From assembly GCF_016772315.1 (NCBI RefSeq), contig NZ_CP053482.1, forward strand, positions 186,001-250,000: DNA of 64,000 nucleotides, read 5' to 3'. A program made the translations under genes and the position numbers. Positions 44,544 through 53,681 of this stretch are shown here, in pieces. This DNA comes from Thiothrix subterranea (lineage in GTDB: Bacteria; Pseudomonadota; Gammaproteobacteria; Thiotrichales; Thiotrichaceae). The stretch's first letter is position 1. Each line of letters starts with the position of its first letter. Under the pieces are notes generated by a model. That model worked only from the letters and a program-made list of their open reading frames with translations, was not told where the DNA came from and ran no database searches.

Positions 44544-47365
44544 TACACGTCTCCTTGCAGCACAGGTGCGGGCGTATCCAGCCGATTCAGCTTGCCCAGT
44601 TCCACCAGAATCATCACCGTTGCGCCAACCACCACCAGAAACACGCCCGTGTCAAAGAACATCGCACTCGCCAGCTCAAAGCCACCGACCACCGGCCAAT
44701 GCACATGCGTATGTGCCGAGGTGAGGAACGGATACCCCAACGCCATCGCCACCATCCCCGTGCCTGCTGCCAACAGCAAACCTGCCGCCAGCCAAGAATG
44801 CATGTCAGTACGCAGCCGTTGCGCCGTCCAGCCAATCCCATTCGCCAAGTTCTGCAACACAATCGCCAACGCCGCAATCAGCCCGGCAATAAAACCACCA
44901 CCCGGCAAGTTATGCCCACGCAGGAACACAAACACCGCCACCATCAACATCATCGGGAACAATACCCGGCTAAAGGTTTGCAAAATGAACGGATTCGCCT
45001 CCAACGCCCAAGCGCGTCCACTGCTATCTTCCGCAGGCGCATACAACTTAATCTGCTGCAACAACGCAAAAATCCCCAAGCCCGCCAACGCCAGCACCGC
45101 GATTTCTCCCATGGTGTCAAAACCCCGGAAATCCACCAGAATCACATTCACCACATTCGTGCCACCACCCCCCGGCACACTTTGCGTCACAAAATAATCC
45201 GCTAGTGTTGCCGTCTCACGAGTCATCACCGCCAACGCCAACGCCGCTGATCCCAACCCCAACAATCCCGCCAAAATACCGTCACGCCACTTACGCCACA
45301 CCGCACTGACACGCGGGGTATATTGCGGCAAGAAATACAAAGCCAGCATCAGCAACACAATCGTGACGATTTCCACCGACAATTGCGTCAAAGCTAAATC
45401 CGGTGCGGAAAATTTCACAAATGCCAGCGACACCACCAGCCCTACTGCACCCAATACCACCAGCGCAATCAGACGTTCCCGATGCAATACCACGCTCAAC
45501 AAACTGGCAAGAATCAAGGTTGCCCCCACCGCCAAACTCACCGCATCCAGTGGCAACAATGCCCGCTCACCCAACAAAGGTGCCGCACTCAACAAGAAAC
45601 CTGCTACCCCGACCAATAAGGTAAAACCCAACACCCAGAACAACATATCCTGCAACGAACCCCGGTCAAACCCACGGGTCACGCCACGCGCTACCTGCAA
45701 CAGCTTGTCGATTTTCCAGTCGTACAAGCGCCGCAATTGCTGCCCACGCACCCGCGCTTCATACCAAGCAAACAAGGGCTTACGCACCGCATACACCGTA
45801 ATCCCGCCCACCAGCGCGATAAAACTCATCAGCAACGGCTCATTGAACCCGTGCCAAATCGCCAGACTGTATTCGGGTGGGGCAGCCTGCAATGTGCCTT
45901 GCACCGCCACTGCCAGCAACGGCGCTACTGTAAACATCGGCAACACCCCCACCGCAATGCACAACACCACCAGCACATCCACCGGAATCCGCATAAACGG
46001 CGGCGGTTCATGCGGTGTTTTCGGCAAACTCACCGGCTCACCGTTGAAAAACACGTCATGGATAAAGCGCAAGGAATACGCCACCGAAAACACCCCAGCC
46101 AAAGTCGCCAATATTGGAATAGTCAACGCCCACAGCGAAGTGCTGGAAGCCACCACCGCCTGATCAAAGAACATTTCCTTGCTCAAAAAGCCATTCAGCA
46201 ACGGCACACCCGCCATCGCCGCTGCCGCAATCATCGCCAACACCGCCGTGTGCGGCATGTATTTCAGCAAGCCATTAATGCGGCGCATATCCCGCGTGCC
46301 GGTTTCATGGTCAATAATCCCCGCCACCATGAACAGCGAAGCCTTGAAGGTGGCGTGATTAATAATGTGGAACAATGCCGCCACCGCCGCCAGTTCCGTA
46401 CCCAGCCCAAACAGCAACGTGATCAGCCCCAGATGGCTAATGGTCGAATACGCCAGCAAGCCTTTCAGATCGTGCTGGAACAAAGCCACGAATGCGCCTA
46501 CCAACAAGGTAATCATCCCTACCGTGCCGATCAGCCACGACCATTCCGGCGTACCCGCCAGCACCGGAAAAAATCGCGCCAACAGGAAAATCCCCGCTTT
46601 CACCATCGTGGCGGAGTGCAAATACGCGGAAACAGGAGTCGGTGCTGACATCGCATTCGGCAGCCAGAAATGAAACGGAAATTGCGCCGATTTGGTAAAT
46701 ACCCCAATCGCAATCAACACCAAAGTCGGCAAATACAGCGCATGGGCACGAATTTGCTCGCCTGCCAGCAACACATCCGACAGGTTGTAACTGCCCGCCA
46801 TTTGCCCCAGCAGCAAAATCCCCGCCAGCAATGTCAATCCACCGCCGCCAGTGATTGCCAACGCCATCCGCGCCCCTTGCCGTGCCTCTTTGCGATGTTG
46901 CCAGTAACTGATCAACATAAAGGAACTCAGCGAGGTCAGCTCCCAGAACACCATCAATTGCAGCAAGTTTTCCGACAACACCACGCCCAGCATCGACCCC
47001 ATAAAGGTCAGCATGTAGGTAAAAAACCGCCCCATGGAATCTTTGGCTGAGAGGTAATAACGGGCGTAGAGGATGACCAACAGGCCAATAATAAGGATCA
47101 TCAGGGCAAACAATGCGCTCAGACCATCTAGGCGGAAAGCGAAATCCAGCCCGATAGCGGGCATCCACGCCCAAGATTGAATCACCGTCTCGCTCGCAAA
47201 CACCGCGCTCAATGCAGGGTACAGCAACCCCAACGCCAACAAGGTCGTGATTCCCGCCAGCCATGCCGCTGCCACCCGATGAAAATGCGCAGCCCACGCC
47301 ACCGCTGCCGCCCCCACAAAGGGCAACAACACCGCTAATGGCAGATTAATCGTTGAAACATCCAT
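44543..47365 (-). CDS. mrpA: Mrp cation/proton antiporter subunit A fused to B
   Basis: A 940-residue protein combining an NuoL-like MrpA (about 1-780, with FWELTSLSSFMLISYWQHRK near 140 and the key QFPFHFWLPNAMSAPTPVSA near 225) and a C-terminal MrpB domain (about 790-930, with RVLFPMMLMVAVFVFLRGHN then LPGGGFIAGLIAALAIVLQ). The fusion explains the absence of a separate mrpB, giving six genes for seven subunits (group 2 organisation). It is first in the operon mrpABCDEFG. Confidence 0.95.
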   Translation of the reverse strand: MDVSTINLPLAVLLPFVGAAAVAWAAHFHRVAAAWLAGITTLLALGLLYPALSAVFASETVIQSWAWMPAIGLDFAFRLDGLSALFALMILIIGLLVILYARYYLSAKDSMGRFFTYMLTFMGSMLGVVLSENLLQLMVFWELTSLSSFMLISYWQHRKEARQGARMALAITGGGGLTLLAGILLLGQMAGSYNLSDVLLAGEQIRAHALYLPTLVLIAIGVFTKSAQFPFHFWLPNAMSAPTPVSAYLHSATMVKAGIFLLARFFPVLAGTPEWSWLIGTVGMITLLVGAFVALFQHDLKGLLAYSTISHLGLITLLFGLGTELAAVAALFHIINHATFKASLFMVAGIIDHETGTRDMRRINGLLKYMPHTAVLAMIAAAAMAGVPLLNGFLSKEMFFDQAVVASSTSLWALTIPILATLAGVFSVAYSLRFIHDVFFNGEPVSLPKTPHEPPPFMRIPVDVLVVLCIAVGVLPMFTVAPLLAVAVQGTLQAAPPEYSLAIWHGFNEPLLMSFIALVGGITVYAVRKPLFAWYEARVRGQQLRRLYDWKIDKLLQVARGVTRGFDRGSLQDMLFWVLGFTLLVGVAGFLLSAAPLLGERALLPLDAVSLAVGATLILASLLSVVLHRERLIALVVLGAVGLVVSLAFVKFSAPDLALTQLSVEIVTIVLLMLALYFLPQYTPRVSAVWRKWRDGILAGLLGLGSAALALAVMTRETATLADYFVTQSVPGGGGTNVVNVILVDFRGFDTMGEIAVLALAGLGIFALLQQIKLYAPAEDSSGRAWALEANPFILQTFSRVLFPMMLMVAVFVFLRGHNLPGGGFIAGLIAALAIVLQNLANGIGWTAQRLRTDMHSWLAAGLLLAAGTGMVAMALGYPFLTSAHTHVHWPVVGGFELASAMFFDTGVFLVVVGATVMILVELGKLNRLDTPAPVLQGDV

Positions 47366-47494
47366 TCAGCACCATTGCAACAAAGCCGGGTCGCTTCCGG
47401 CGGTGTCCCGATTCTACCCGAACAAAACCATGAAGTGCTGATTTCGTCACGCTGGCGGGGTTAATGTGATACTGATCCCGCTCACTTAACGCGC

Positions 47495-47854
47495 TTAAAA
47501 GCGGTATTGCCACTCCACCCGATCGCGCTTCAGCCGCCAGCGTGCTTTACCGTTGGAACGCCCATTCGCAAACAAGCGATCAGACAAGTTATCGAACACA
47601 TTCTCGCGCACGTTATCCCTGAGGCGGAAATCACGCCGCACCACCGCATCACAATCCTGCATCAGCAAATAGCTATTGGTGCACTGGCGTTGCTGCAACT
47701 GCATATCATGGGTGCGCAACGCAAACGGTTTGGTAATCGAATGGATAGAATGATAAGACAGCGGCGTAGATACCGTGCCACAAGCTGTTACGTTCAACAG
47801 CATCCCCAACATCAGCAAGCCCTTTACTGATGCCGTTTTCGTCGTAGTCTTCAT
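47495..47854 (-). CDS. Small lipoprotein of unknown function
   Basis: A 119-residue predicted lipoprotein. Starting at 47854, it has the N-terminus MKTTTKTASVKGLLMLGMLL, a hydrophobic signal segment and a lipobox VTAC with Cys25 as the acylated residue. The mature part contains two more cysteines (QCTNSYLLMQDC) and is rich in Arg near the end (FRLRDNVRENVFDNLSDRLF). I recognise no family. It lies between mrpA and zapE on the same strand with gaps of more than 50 bp on both sides, so it is probably transcribed alone. Confidence 0.75.
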   Translation of the reverse strand: MKTTTKTASVKGLLMLGMLLNVTACGTVSTPLSYHSIHSITKPFALRTHDMQLQQRQCTNSYLLMQDCDAVVRRDFRLRDNVRENVFDNLSDRLFANGRSNGKARWRLKRDRVEWQYRF

Positions 47855-47912
47855 TAATAAACACCTCGCGTTTTGAGGTATTTTACCCGTGACCAACCAA
47901 AATGGCTATTTT

Positions 47913-49025
47913 TTATTCAGCAAAACGCACCGATTGATAGTCGTCACCTTGCATCTCATTCAAGCGACTCAACGCCCGCTGGAATTCAAAACGCAACTTC
48001 TCACCCTGATACAAATTATCCAGCGCAATCGTCGTGGAAAAAATGAATTGCACCTGCCGGTCATACAACTCGTCAATCAGGTTAAGGAAACGCCGTGCTG
48101 CCGATTCATGTTCCTCAGTCAACACATGCAGACCCGATAACACAATGTAATCAAAGCGTTCTGCCAACTCGATGTAATCGCGGGTAGAACGCGCCGTTTC
48201 ACACAAGGTCTTGAAATCAAACCACACAATATTTTCAGACAAGCGATGCGTCGGCAAGCAACGTCCTTGCACATCAATATCCTGCCCGACCTCAATCGCA
48301 CCCGTGGCAAGTTCCGCGAAACACTTTTCCAGCTCGTGTTCCACCAATACCGCGTCGTCGTCTTCCAAAAAGCTGTCTTGGCTGACGTGCTTTAACATGC
48401 GGTAGTCAATCTGGTTATCCAGTTCCACCACGTGCGTGTGCTTTTTGAGTAATGCAATCGCAGGCAAGAACCGTTCGCGCTGCAAACCGTTCAAATACAA
48501 ATCATCCGGCGGACGGTTAGACGTCGTTACCAAAGTAATGCCGTGTTTGCACATCGCATCCAGCAAACCGTGCAACAACATCGCATCCACAATGTCCATG
48601 ACATGGAATTCGTCGATGCACAATAGGCGCACTTCTTGTGCCAATTGCGCCGCCAATGCCTCCAATGGGCTACGATGGTGCGCCAGCCGTTTCAGTTCCT
48701 CATGAATGAAGAACATGAAATGGTGGTAATGCATCCGCCGCTTTTCGGTCAGCGGCAGGCGCGAATAGAACATATCCATCAACCAGGTCTTGCCACGCCC
48801 GACGCCCCCCCACAGGTAAGCGCCGCGCACTGGCTCGATCACCGCATTATGCCGCTTGGAAAATACCGCCAACAAACCTCGCGAACGTGCCACGCGAGCC
48901 GTTTCACGCGGTTTAAGCAAGCCATTCCACACCTCTTGCAAGACCTTGATACCTTCGAGTTGGGCGGGATCGTGTTGGATCGCGCCCTCCTTGATGGCGT
49001 CGTGGTAATGCTTCAATAGCGGCAT
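47913..49025 (-). CDS. zapE: Cell division ATPase ZapE (AFG1-like)
   Basis: A 370-residue AAA+ ATPase of the ZapE/AFG1 family, which associates with FtsZ at the division site under stress. Walker A is GVGRGKTWLMDMFY near residue 70 and Walker B LLCIDEFHVMDI near 140. The arginine and sensor regions follow (LVTTSNRPPDDLYLNGLQRE). I prefer the ATG at 49025 (MPLLKHYHDA), which has an AAGGA site and matches the usual N-terminus; an ATG 18 bp upstream overlaps the sucA stop. It follows sucA by 14 bp. Confidence 0.93.
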   Translation of the reverse strand: MPLLKHYHDAIKEGAIQHDPAQLEGIKVLQEVWNGLLKPRETARVARSRGLLAVFSKRHNAVIEPVRGAYLWGGVGRGKTWLMDMFYSRLPLTEKRRMHYHHFMFFIHEELKRLAHHRSPLEALAAQLAQEVRLLCIDEFHVMDIVDAMLLHGLLDAMCKHGITLVTTSNRPPDDLYLNGLQRERFLPAIALLKKHTHVVELDNQIDYRMLKHVSQDSFLEDDDAVLVEHELEKCFAELATGAIEVGQDIDVQGRCLPTHRLSENIVWFDFKTLCETARSTRDYIELAERFDYIVLSGLHVLTEEHESAARRFLNLIDELYDRQVQFIFSTTIALDNLYQGEKLRFEFQRALSRLNEMQGDDYQSVRFAE

Positions 49026-49039
49026 AACGTTTCCTTCTT

Positions 49040-51886
49040 TCATGACTCAACCCTAATTCCTAAGGCATTATTCACCAATTCTTGCTGCTGTGCAGCATGA
49101 ACTTTGGCGCTACCCACCGCAGGCGACGCTGAAGCGGGGCGGCTCACCACATCCAAACGCGCCATACCACCCAATACGAGACGCAACGCGGGCTGAATGC
49201 TCAACCATGCGCCCTGATTCAACGGCTCTTCCTGACACCAGACGTTCACGGCGATGTTCGGGTAACGATCCAATATCACATTCATATCCGCTTCTGGGAA
49301 CGGGTAGATCTGTTCAATACGCACCAAGGCCACGTCATCCAGCCCCGCTTTACGGCGCTGTTCCAGCAGGTCGTAATACACCTTGCCGCTGCACATGACC
49401 AAGCGCGTTACCTTCAGCGGATCCAGCACGTCGATTTCGTCGATGACATTCTGGAAACCACGTTCAGTCAAGTCTTCCATGCTGTTCACCGCCAAGGGAT
49501 GGCGCAACAAGCTTTTCGGGGTCATCACAATCAGCGGGGTGCGGTAATCACGCACCATCTGGCGGCGCAACATGTGGAACGCTTGCGCAGGCGTACTTGG
49601 CACACACACCTGCATATTGTTTTGAGCGCACAACTGCAAGTATCGTTCCAACCGCGCTGAAGAGTGTTCCGGCCCCTGCCCTTCAAAGCCGTGTGGCAAT
49701 AACATCACCAGCCCGCACAAGCGCCCCCATTTCTGTTCACCGGAGCTGATAAACTGGTCAATCACCACTTGCGCACAATTGGCGAAGTCACCGAATTGCG
49801 CCTCCCAAATGACGAGGGTATTGGCTTCGGTAGTGGCATAACCGTATTCAAATGCCAGCACTGCTTCTTCCGAAAGCAAGGAGTCGATGACCACAAACGG
49901 CATTTGCGCTTCGGAAAGGTGTTGCAAGGGTACAAACGTTGCGCCGCTTTCCTGCTCATGGAATACCGCATGGCGATGGAAAAACGTACCGCGACCACAG
50001 TCTTCACCTGACAAGCGAATCGGGTAGCCTTCGTCAATCAGCGAGGCGTAAGCCAAGTTTTCACAGAAACCCCAATCCATCAATTGTTCGCCTGCTGCCA
50101 TTTTCTTGCGATCAGCGACGATACGGGCAACGCGGGAATTCAGCTTGAAATCTTCCGGGTGCACAGTGAGCTTGGCACCGAGGTTTTTGACAGCTTCCAC
50201 ACTGATCGTGGTATCCACGGGCATATCCCATGCACCGGCGGTAAAACGTCCCCACTTAACCGGGTGTGGATTCTGCACTTCACCCTTTTCCAGCAAATGC
50301 GGTACGGTCGGCGCACCGTTGGTCAATTGCTGGCGGCAACGTTGCACCCGTTCCTGCGCCTCTTCTGCCGTAATAACCCCTTCGCTGCTCAAACGGCGTG
50401 CGTACAATTCGCGGGTGGTCGGTAATGCGCGAATTTTGCGGTACATCACCGGTTGCGTAGCGGATGGCTCATCGGCTTCATTGTGACCGTGGCGGCGGTA
50501 GCACACCAAATCAATCACCACATCCTTATCGAATTTCGCGCGGAAATCGAAAGCGATTTGTGTCACCAACACCACCGCTTCCGGGTCATCGCCGTTGACG
50601 TGGAAGACAGGCGAATCGACCATCTTGGCAATGTCGGTGCAGTAATAGGTGGAACGCGCATCGGCGGCAGTACTGGTGGTAAAACCCACCTGATTGTTAA
50701 TCACAATATGAATCGTGCCGTAAGTGCGGTAGCCACGGGTATCCGCCATTTGCAGCATTTCCATGTTCACGCCCTGCCCCGCAAACGCCGCATCCCCGTG
50801 CAATACCACCGGAATAATTTTGTCGCCACCGGCATCATCCCAACGGTCTTGGCGGGCACGAACCGCACCTTGCACCACCGGACCGACGATTTCCAAATGC
50901 GAGGGGTTGAATGCCATTGCCACGTGCAAGGGACCGCCGGGGGTCATCATGTCGGAAGCAAAACCCATGTGGTATTTCACATCGCCGGTACGGTCGCCGT
51001 TATTGGCGTATTTGCCTTCAAACTCGCCGAACAGTAGCGCGGGTGCTTTACCCAATACATTGACCAGCACATTGAGACGCCCCCGGTGTGCCATGCCGAT
51101 GACCATTTCCTGCGCACCCAAGCTGCCGCCGTGCTGAATCAGGGTATTGAGCATCGGAATCAAGCTTTCGCCGCCTTCCAATGAGAAACGCTTTTGCCCG
51201 ACGTAGTTGGTGTGCAGGTAACGCTCTAAACCTTCTGCGGCGGTAAGACGGTCGAGGATCTCCAACTTCTCAGCCGGGCTAAACGTGGGGGTAGAACGCA
51301 CACTTTCTAAACGTTGTTGCACCCAGCGCTTTTGCTCGGTGCTGGTGGTGTGCATGTATTGCACCCCAATTGACCCACAATACGTGGCCTCTAATTGCGC
51401 AATGATTTCACGCAAGGTCAGTTGATCAGGGGCAACCAATGAACCGGTGTTAAAGGTGGTATTCAGATCCGCCTCACTCAGCGAGTGATACGCCAGCGTT
51501 AATTCCTTCACAAACGCCGGGGTATTCTCATCCAGCGGATTAGTTTTAGCGTGGAAGTGACCGAGGAAGCGGTAAGCATTGATAAGCTGTAACACTTTAA
51601 CCTGTTTACGCTCGTGTTCCATGTCGACATTACTCGCAGCAGGGGCGATAACGGCTTGAGGCTTTGCCGCATAAGCGCGGAAATAGTCTTTTACCAGCGA
51701 ATGGCGCGTGTCACGCTCCTGCCCGTTAACTGACGGCAATGCATCAAAATAGTGCTGCCAACTCGCGGGTATGGATGCTGGTTCTTGCAAATAACGCTCA
51801 TACATCTCTTCTAGGTACAGCAGGCTGTTACCGTCTAATTGTGTATCCGCACTCCAGGCCGTAGCCTGCGCTTCTCCTTTGTTCAT
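49040..51886 (-). CDS. sucA: 2-oxoglutarate dehydrogenase E1 component
   Basis: A 948-residue ThDP-dependent E1 that decarboxylates 2-oxoglutarate in the TCA cycle. Landmarks: the N-terminal E2-binding segment YLEEMYERYLQEPASIPASW, EMVIGMAHRGRLNVLVNVLG near 260, and GDAAFAGQGVNMEM near 365. Later come YRRHGHNEADEPSATQPVMY near 460, and FEGQGPEHSSARLERYLQL near 733. Full length for the family. The usual sucB and lpd genes are not next to it; zapE follows instead. Its promoter and upstream region hold three TGTC(G/A)ACA sites that the divergent GntR regulator probably binds. Confidence 0.96.
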   Translation of the reverse strand: MNKGEAQATAWSADTQLDGNSLLYLEEMYERYLQEPASIPASWQHYFDALPSVNGQERDTRHSLVKDYFRAYAAKPQAVIAPAASNVDMEHERKQVKVLQLINAYRFLGHFHAKTNPLDENTPAFVKELTLAYHSLSEADLNTTFNTGSLVAPDQLTLREIIAQLEATYCGSIGVQYMHTTSTEQKRWVQQRLESVRSTPTFSPAEKLEILDRLTAAEGLERYLHTNYVGQKRFSLEGGESLIPMLNTLIQHGGSLGAQEMVIGMAHRGRLNVLVNVLGKAPALLFGEFEGKYANNGDRTGDVKYHMGFASDMMTPGGPLHVAMAFNPSHLEIVGPVVQGAVRARQDRWDDAGGDKIIPVVLHGDAAFAGQGVNMEMLQMADTRGYRTYGTIHIVINNQVGFTTSTAADARSTYYCTDIAKMVDSPVFHVNGDDPEAVVLVTQIAFDFRAKFDKDVVIDLVCYRRHGHNEADEPSATQPVMYRKIRALPTTRELYARRLSSEGVITAEEAQERVQRCRQQLTNGAPTVPHLLEKGEVQNPHPVKWGRFTAGAWDMPVDTTISVEAVKNLGAKLTVHPEDFKLNSRVARIVADRKKMAAGEQLMDWGFCENLAYASLIDEGYPIRLSGEDCGRGTFFHRHAVFHEQESGATFVPLQHLSEAQMPFVVIDSLLSEEAVLAFEYGYATTEANTLVIWEAQFGDFANCAQVVIDQFISSGEQKWGRLCGLVMLLPHGFEGQGPEHSSARLERYLQLCAQNNMQVCVPSTPAQAFHMLRRQMVRDYRTPLIVMTPKSLLRHPLAVNSMEDLTERGFQNVIDEIDVLDPLKVTRLVMCSGKVYYDLLEQRRKAGLDDVALVRIEQIYPFPEADMNVILDRYPNIAVNVWCQEEPLNQGAWLSIQPALRLVLGGMARLDVVSRPASASPAVGSAKVHAAQQQELVNNALGIRVES

Positions 51887-51955
51887 GTTTCCAACTCACA
51901 TTGATGGTAAATATCAAACATTTCCGACTTGACGCAGTGCAGCAAACTAGTGCAT

Positions 51956-51963
51956 TGTCGACA
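51956..51963. promoter_or_regulatory. TGTCGACA operator-like site in the sucA leader
   Basis: This perfect 8-bp palindrome lies 70 bp upstream of the sucA start and 75 bp from the nearest site of the promoter pair. It is one of five copies of TGTC(G/A)ACA in the sucA/gntR intergenic region. Confidence 0.6.
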
Positions 51964-52030
51964 TCTTGGTGTCTTAAGGTGCGTTGCTACCCACGTATTC
52001 GGGGTAAACACTGGCATTTCTTGATTATAG

Positions 52031-52060
52031 TGTCGACATTATAGCTTCAAAGTGTCAACA
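52031..52060. promoter_or_regulatory. Operator pair at the sucA promoter
   Basis: TGTCGACA at 52031-52038 and TGTCAACA at 52053-52060 are 22 bp apart, about two helical turns. The first abuts the sucA -10 box and likely covers the start site; the second lies in the -35/-10 spacer. They fit the FadR-type GntR consensus (T-x-GT-x-x-AC-x-A), so binding by the adjacent regulator and repression of sucA are likely but inferred. Confidence 0.65.
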
Positions 52061-52067
52061 ATGTCAG
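52038..52067 (-). promoter_or_regulatory. sucA promoter
   Basis: On the minus strand the -35 box CTGACA (52067-52062) and a perfect -10 box TATAAT (52043-52038) are 18 nt apart. The predicted start near 52031 gives a leader of about 145 nt before sucA. A second TATAAT at 52029-52024 has only a weak -35 partner. Confidence 0.65.
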
Positions 52068-52077
52068 GATGTTTTTC

Positions 52078-52105
52078 TTGAAAAAACGCTGTTTCGCGGT
52101 ATTAT
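52078..52105 (+). promoter_or_regulatory. gntR promoter
   Basis: The -35 box TTGAAA (52078-52083) and -10 box TATTAT (52100-52105) are 16 nt apart, followed directly by an operator-like octamer at 52106. The predicted start near 52112 falls inside that octamer, which suggests autoregulation. Confidence 0.65.
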
Positions 52106-52133
52106 TGTCAACACAACAGACAAGATGTCGACA
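52106..52133. promoter_or_regulatory. Operator pair at the gntR promoter
   Basis: TGTCAACA at 52106-52113 and TGTCGACA at 52126-52133 are 20 bp apart and lie just downstream of the gntR -10 box, before the ATG at 52149. The layout mirrors the pair at the sucA promoter, pointing to the same regulator acting on both divergent genes. Confidence 0.65.
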
Positions 52134-52148
52134 AACTGAGGTAGCACC

Positions 52149-52838
52149 ATGGCCTTTCTGACTGCCTGCAAATTGCAGGATCCGGTAACGATTGCAGACA
52201 AGTTATTTCTTGATTTGCGGCGTGCCATTTTGGAGGGTGAAATCCCCGCTGGGAAAAAAATTAGTGAGCCAGAGCTGGCAGCAGCTTATGGCGTGAGCAG
52301 AGGTTCGTTGCGTGAAGCGATCGGCAAACTGGAAAACTGCAACTTGGTGACGCGCAAGCCCAATATTGGTGCACGCATCATCGGATTTTCCACAGAACAA
52401 CTGTTGGAAATTTACCAAATACGCGAAGCCACCGAAGGTATGGCAGCCCGACTCGCCGCCGAACACATGACGGCAGAGGAATTGGTACATTTGCGCAAGA
52501 TTCTGGAACGTCACCAAGCCGAAATTGCCCAGCACCAAAGCTATTCACAACACGACGTTGACTTGGATTTTCACTTTTCGATTATTCAAGGCAGCAAAAA
52601 TAAACGCCTGATTCGCATGTTATGTCAGGACTTGTATGACTTGGTACGCTTCTACCGTTTCCGCCTCAAGTCCGGGTTTAGTCGCAGCGAACAGGCATTT
52701 CAGGAACACAACCTGATCGTGTCAGCCATTGAGCGGCGCGACGGGGAAATGGCGGAAACGCTGATGCGCCATCATATCCGGGCTTCGCGGGATTATGCCT
52801 GCAAGTTGTTGGAACAGATGCCGATCTCAGACACCTAG
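52149..52838 (+). CDS. GntR family regulator (FadR/FCD subfamily)
   Basis: A 229-residue regulator with an N-terminal GntR winged helix (LFLDLRRAILEGEIPAGKKI, then ELAAAYGVSRGSLREAIGKL, residues about 19-65) and a C-terminal FCD ligand domain. The FCD domain has metal-site candidates in HDVDLDFHFSIIQGSKNKRL near 137-156 and HNLIVSAIERRDGEMAETLM then RHHIRAS near 190-215. The FCD Asp/His pattern suggests a metal-bound carboxylic acid ligand. It is divergent from sucA and followed 42 bp later by sdhCDAB, so it is a good candidate for a TCA-cycle regulator; the effector is unknown. Confidence 0.92.
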   Translation: MAFLTACKLQDPVTIADKLFLDLRRAILEGEIPAGKKISEPELAAAYGVSRGSLREAIGKLENCNLVTRKPNIGARIIGFSTEQLLEIYQIREATEGMAARLAAEHMTAEELVHLRKILERHQAEIAQHQSYSQHDVDLDFHFSIIQGSKNKRLIRMLCQDLYDLVRFYRFRLKSGFSRSEQAFQEHNLIVSAIERRDGEMAETLMRHHIRASRDYACKLLEQMPISDT

Positions 52839-52880
52839 CCGCGTACACGCTTTCTAGCTTTTTATTAACGGGGATACTCT

Positions 52881-53258
52881 ATGAAGACCGCGAACAAACG
52901 ACCGCTTTCACCCCACTTGCAGGTGTATAAGCCGCAACTCACGTCGGTGCTGTCGATCATGCACCGAGGCACGGGGGTGGTGTTGGCTATCGGCACATTG
53001 CTGGTGACGTATTGGCTGGCAGCCATTGCCGGGGGTGCGGAATCTTTTGCGAATGCCAGCGCGATCCTTGGCTCATGGTTTGGCAAACTGGTGTTGTTTG
53101 GTTGGTCTTGGGCGCTGTTTTATCACTTATCCAACGGTATCCGCCATTTGGTATGGGATAGCGGGCATGGCTTCGATCTGCCTAGCGTTTACCTGGGCGG
53201 CAAAATCGCAGTGGGCGCATCGTTGGCTCTCACTATCCTGCTTTGGCTTGTTGCCTGA
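52881..53258 (+). CDS. sdhC: Succinate dehydrogenase cytochrome b556 subunit
   Basis: A 125-residue membrane anchor with three membrane helices. The family signatures RPLSPHLQVYKPQLTSVLSI then MHRGTGVVL near the N-terminus and FYHLSNGIRHLVWDSGHGF near 79 (heme-ligand His) are present. It binds heme b and quinone with SdhD. First gene of sdhCDAB, 24 bp before sdhD. Confidence 0.95.
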   Translation: MKTANKRPLSPHLQVYKPQLTSVLSIMHRGTGVVLAIGTLLVTYWLAAIAGGAESFANASAILGSWFGKLVLFGWSWALFYHLSNGIRHLVWDSGHGFDLPSVYLGGKIAVGASLALTILLWLVA

Positions 53259-53281
53259 ACCCTGTTGAGGAATTGCTACAC

Positions 53282-53659
53282 ATGAGTTTATTGACACCTT
53301 TCAAACGTGCCAGCGGTCTGGGAACGACCAGCGGGGTTAGCCATTGGTGGATACAGCGCGTCACTGCCGTTGCCCTGATTCCACTGGTTTTGTGGATGGT
53401 ATTTTCGGTGGCAGCCCACACGGGTGATGATTATGCCAGCGTTGCAGCCTGGTTTGCGCAACCGTTCACCACTACCATGTTGACCTTGTTTGTGTTCACC
53501 GCGTTCTTTCATGCCAGTCTGGGGTTAACCGTGGTGATTGAAGATTATGTGCATCACGAAGGCATCAAACTTGCCGCATTGATAGGCATGAAATTGGTAC
53601 TGGTATTGCTGGGAACGAGCAGCATTTTGAGCATCTTACGGGTCGCATTCGCGGGCTAA
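53282..53659 (+). CDS. sdhD: Succinate dehydrogenase hydrophobic membrane anchor subunit
   Basis: A 125-residue subunit with three membrane helices, starting at [10 protein letters not shown] (a GAGGA site precedes this ATG; an in-frame upstream ATG inside sdhC is rejected). Family features: [20 protein letters not shown] then [10 protein letters not shown], and the ligand/quinone segment [19 protein letters not shown] near 75-93. Confidence 0.93.
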   Translation: MSLLTPFKRASGLGTTSGVSHWWIQRVTAVALIPLVLWMVFSVAAHTGDDYASVAAWFAQPFTTTMLTLFVFTAFFHASLGLTVVIEDYVHHEGIKLAALIGMKLVLVLLGTSSILSILRVAFAG

Positions 53660-53681
53660 TGACACAGAGGTTGATTACACA

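Noticed and set aside
43913-45205. Long open frames on the plus strand (about 430 and 319 codons) opposite the mrpD, mrpC and mrpA genes.
   Set aside because: Their translations are Pro/His/Gln/Thr-rich low-complexity sequence typical of the antisense of membrane-protein genes, with no domain recognised; mrpD, mrpC and mrpA are certain.
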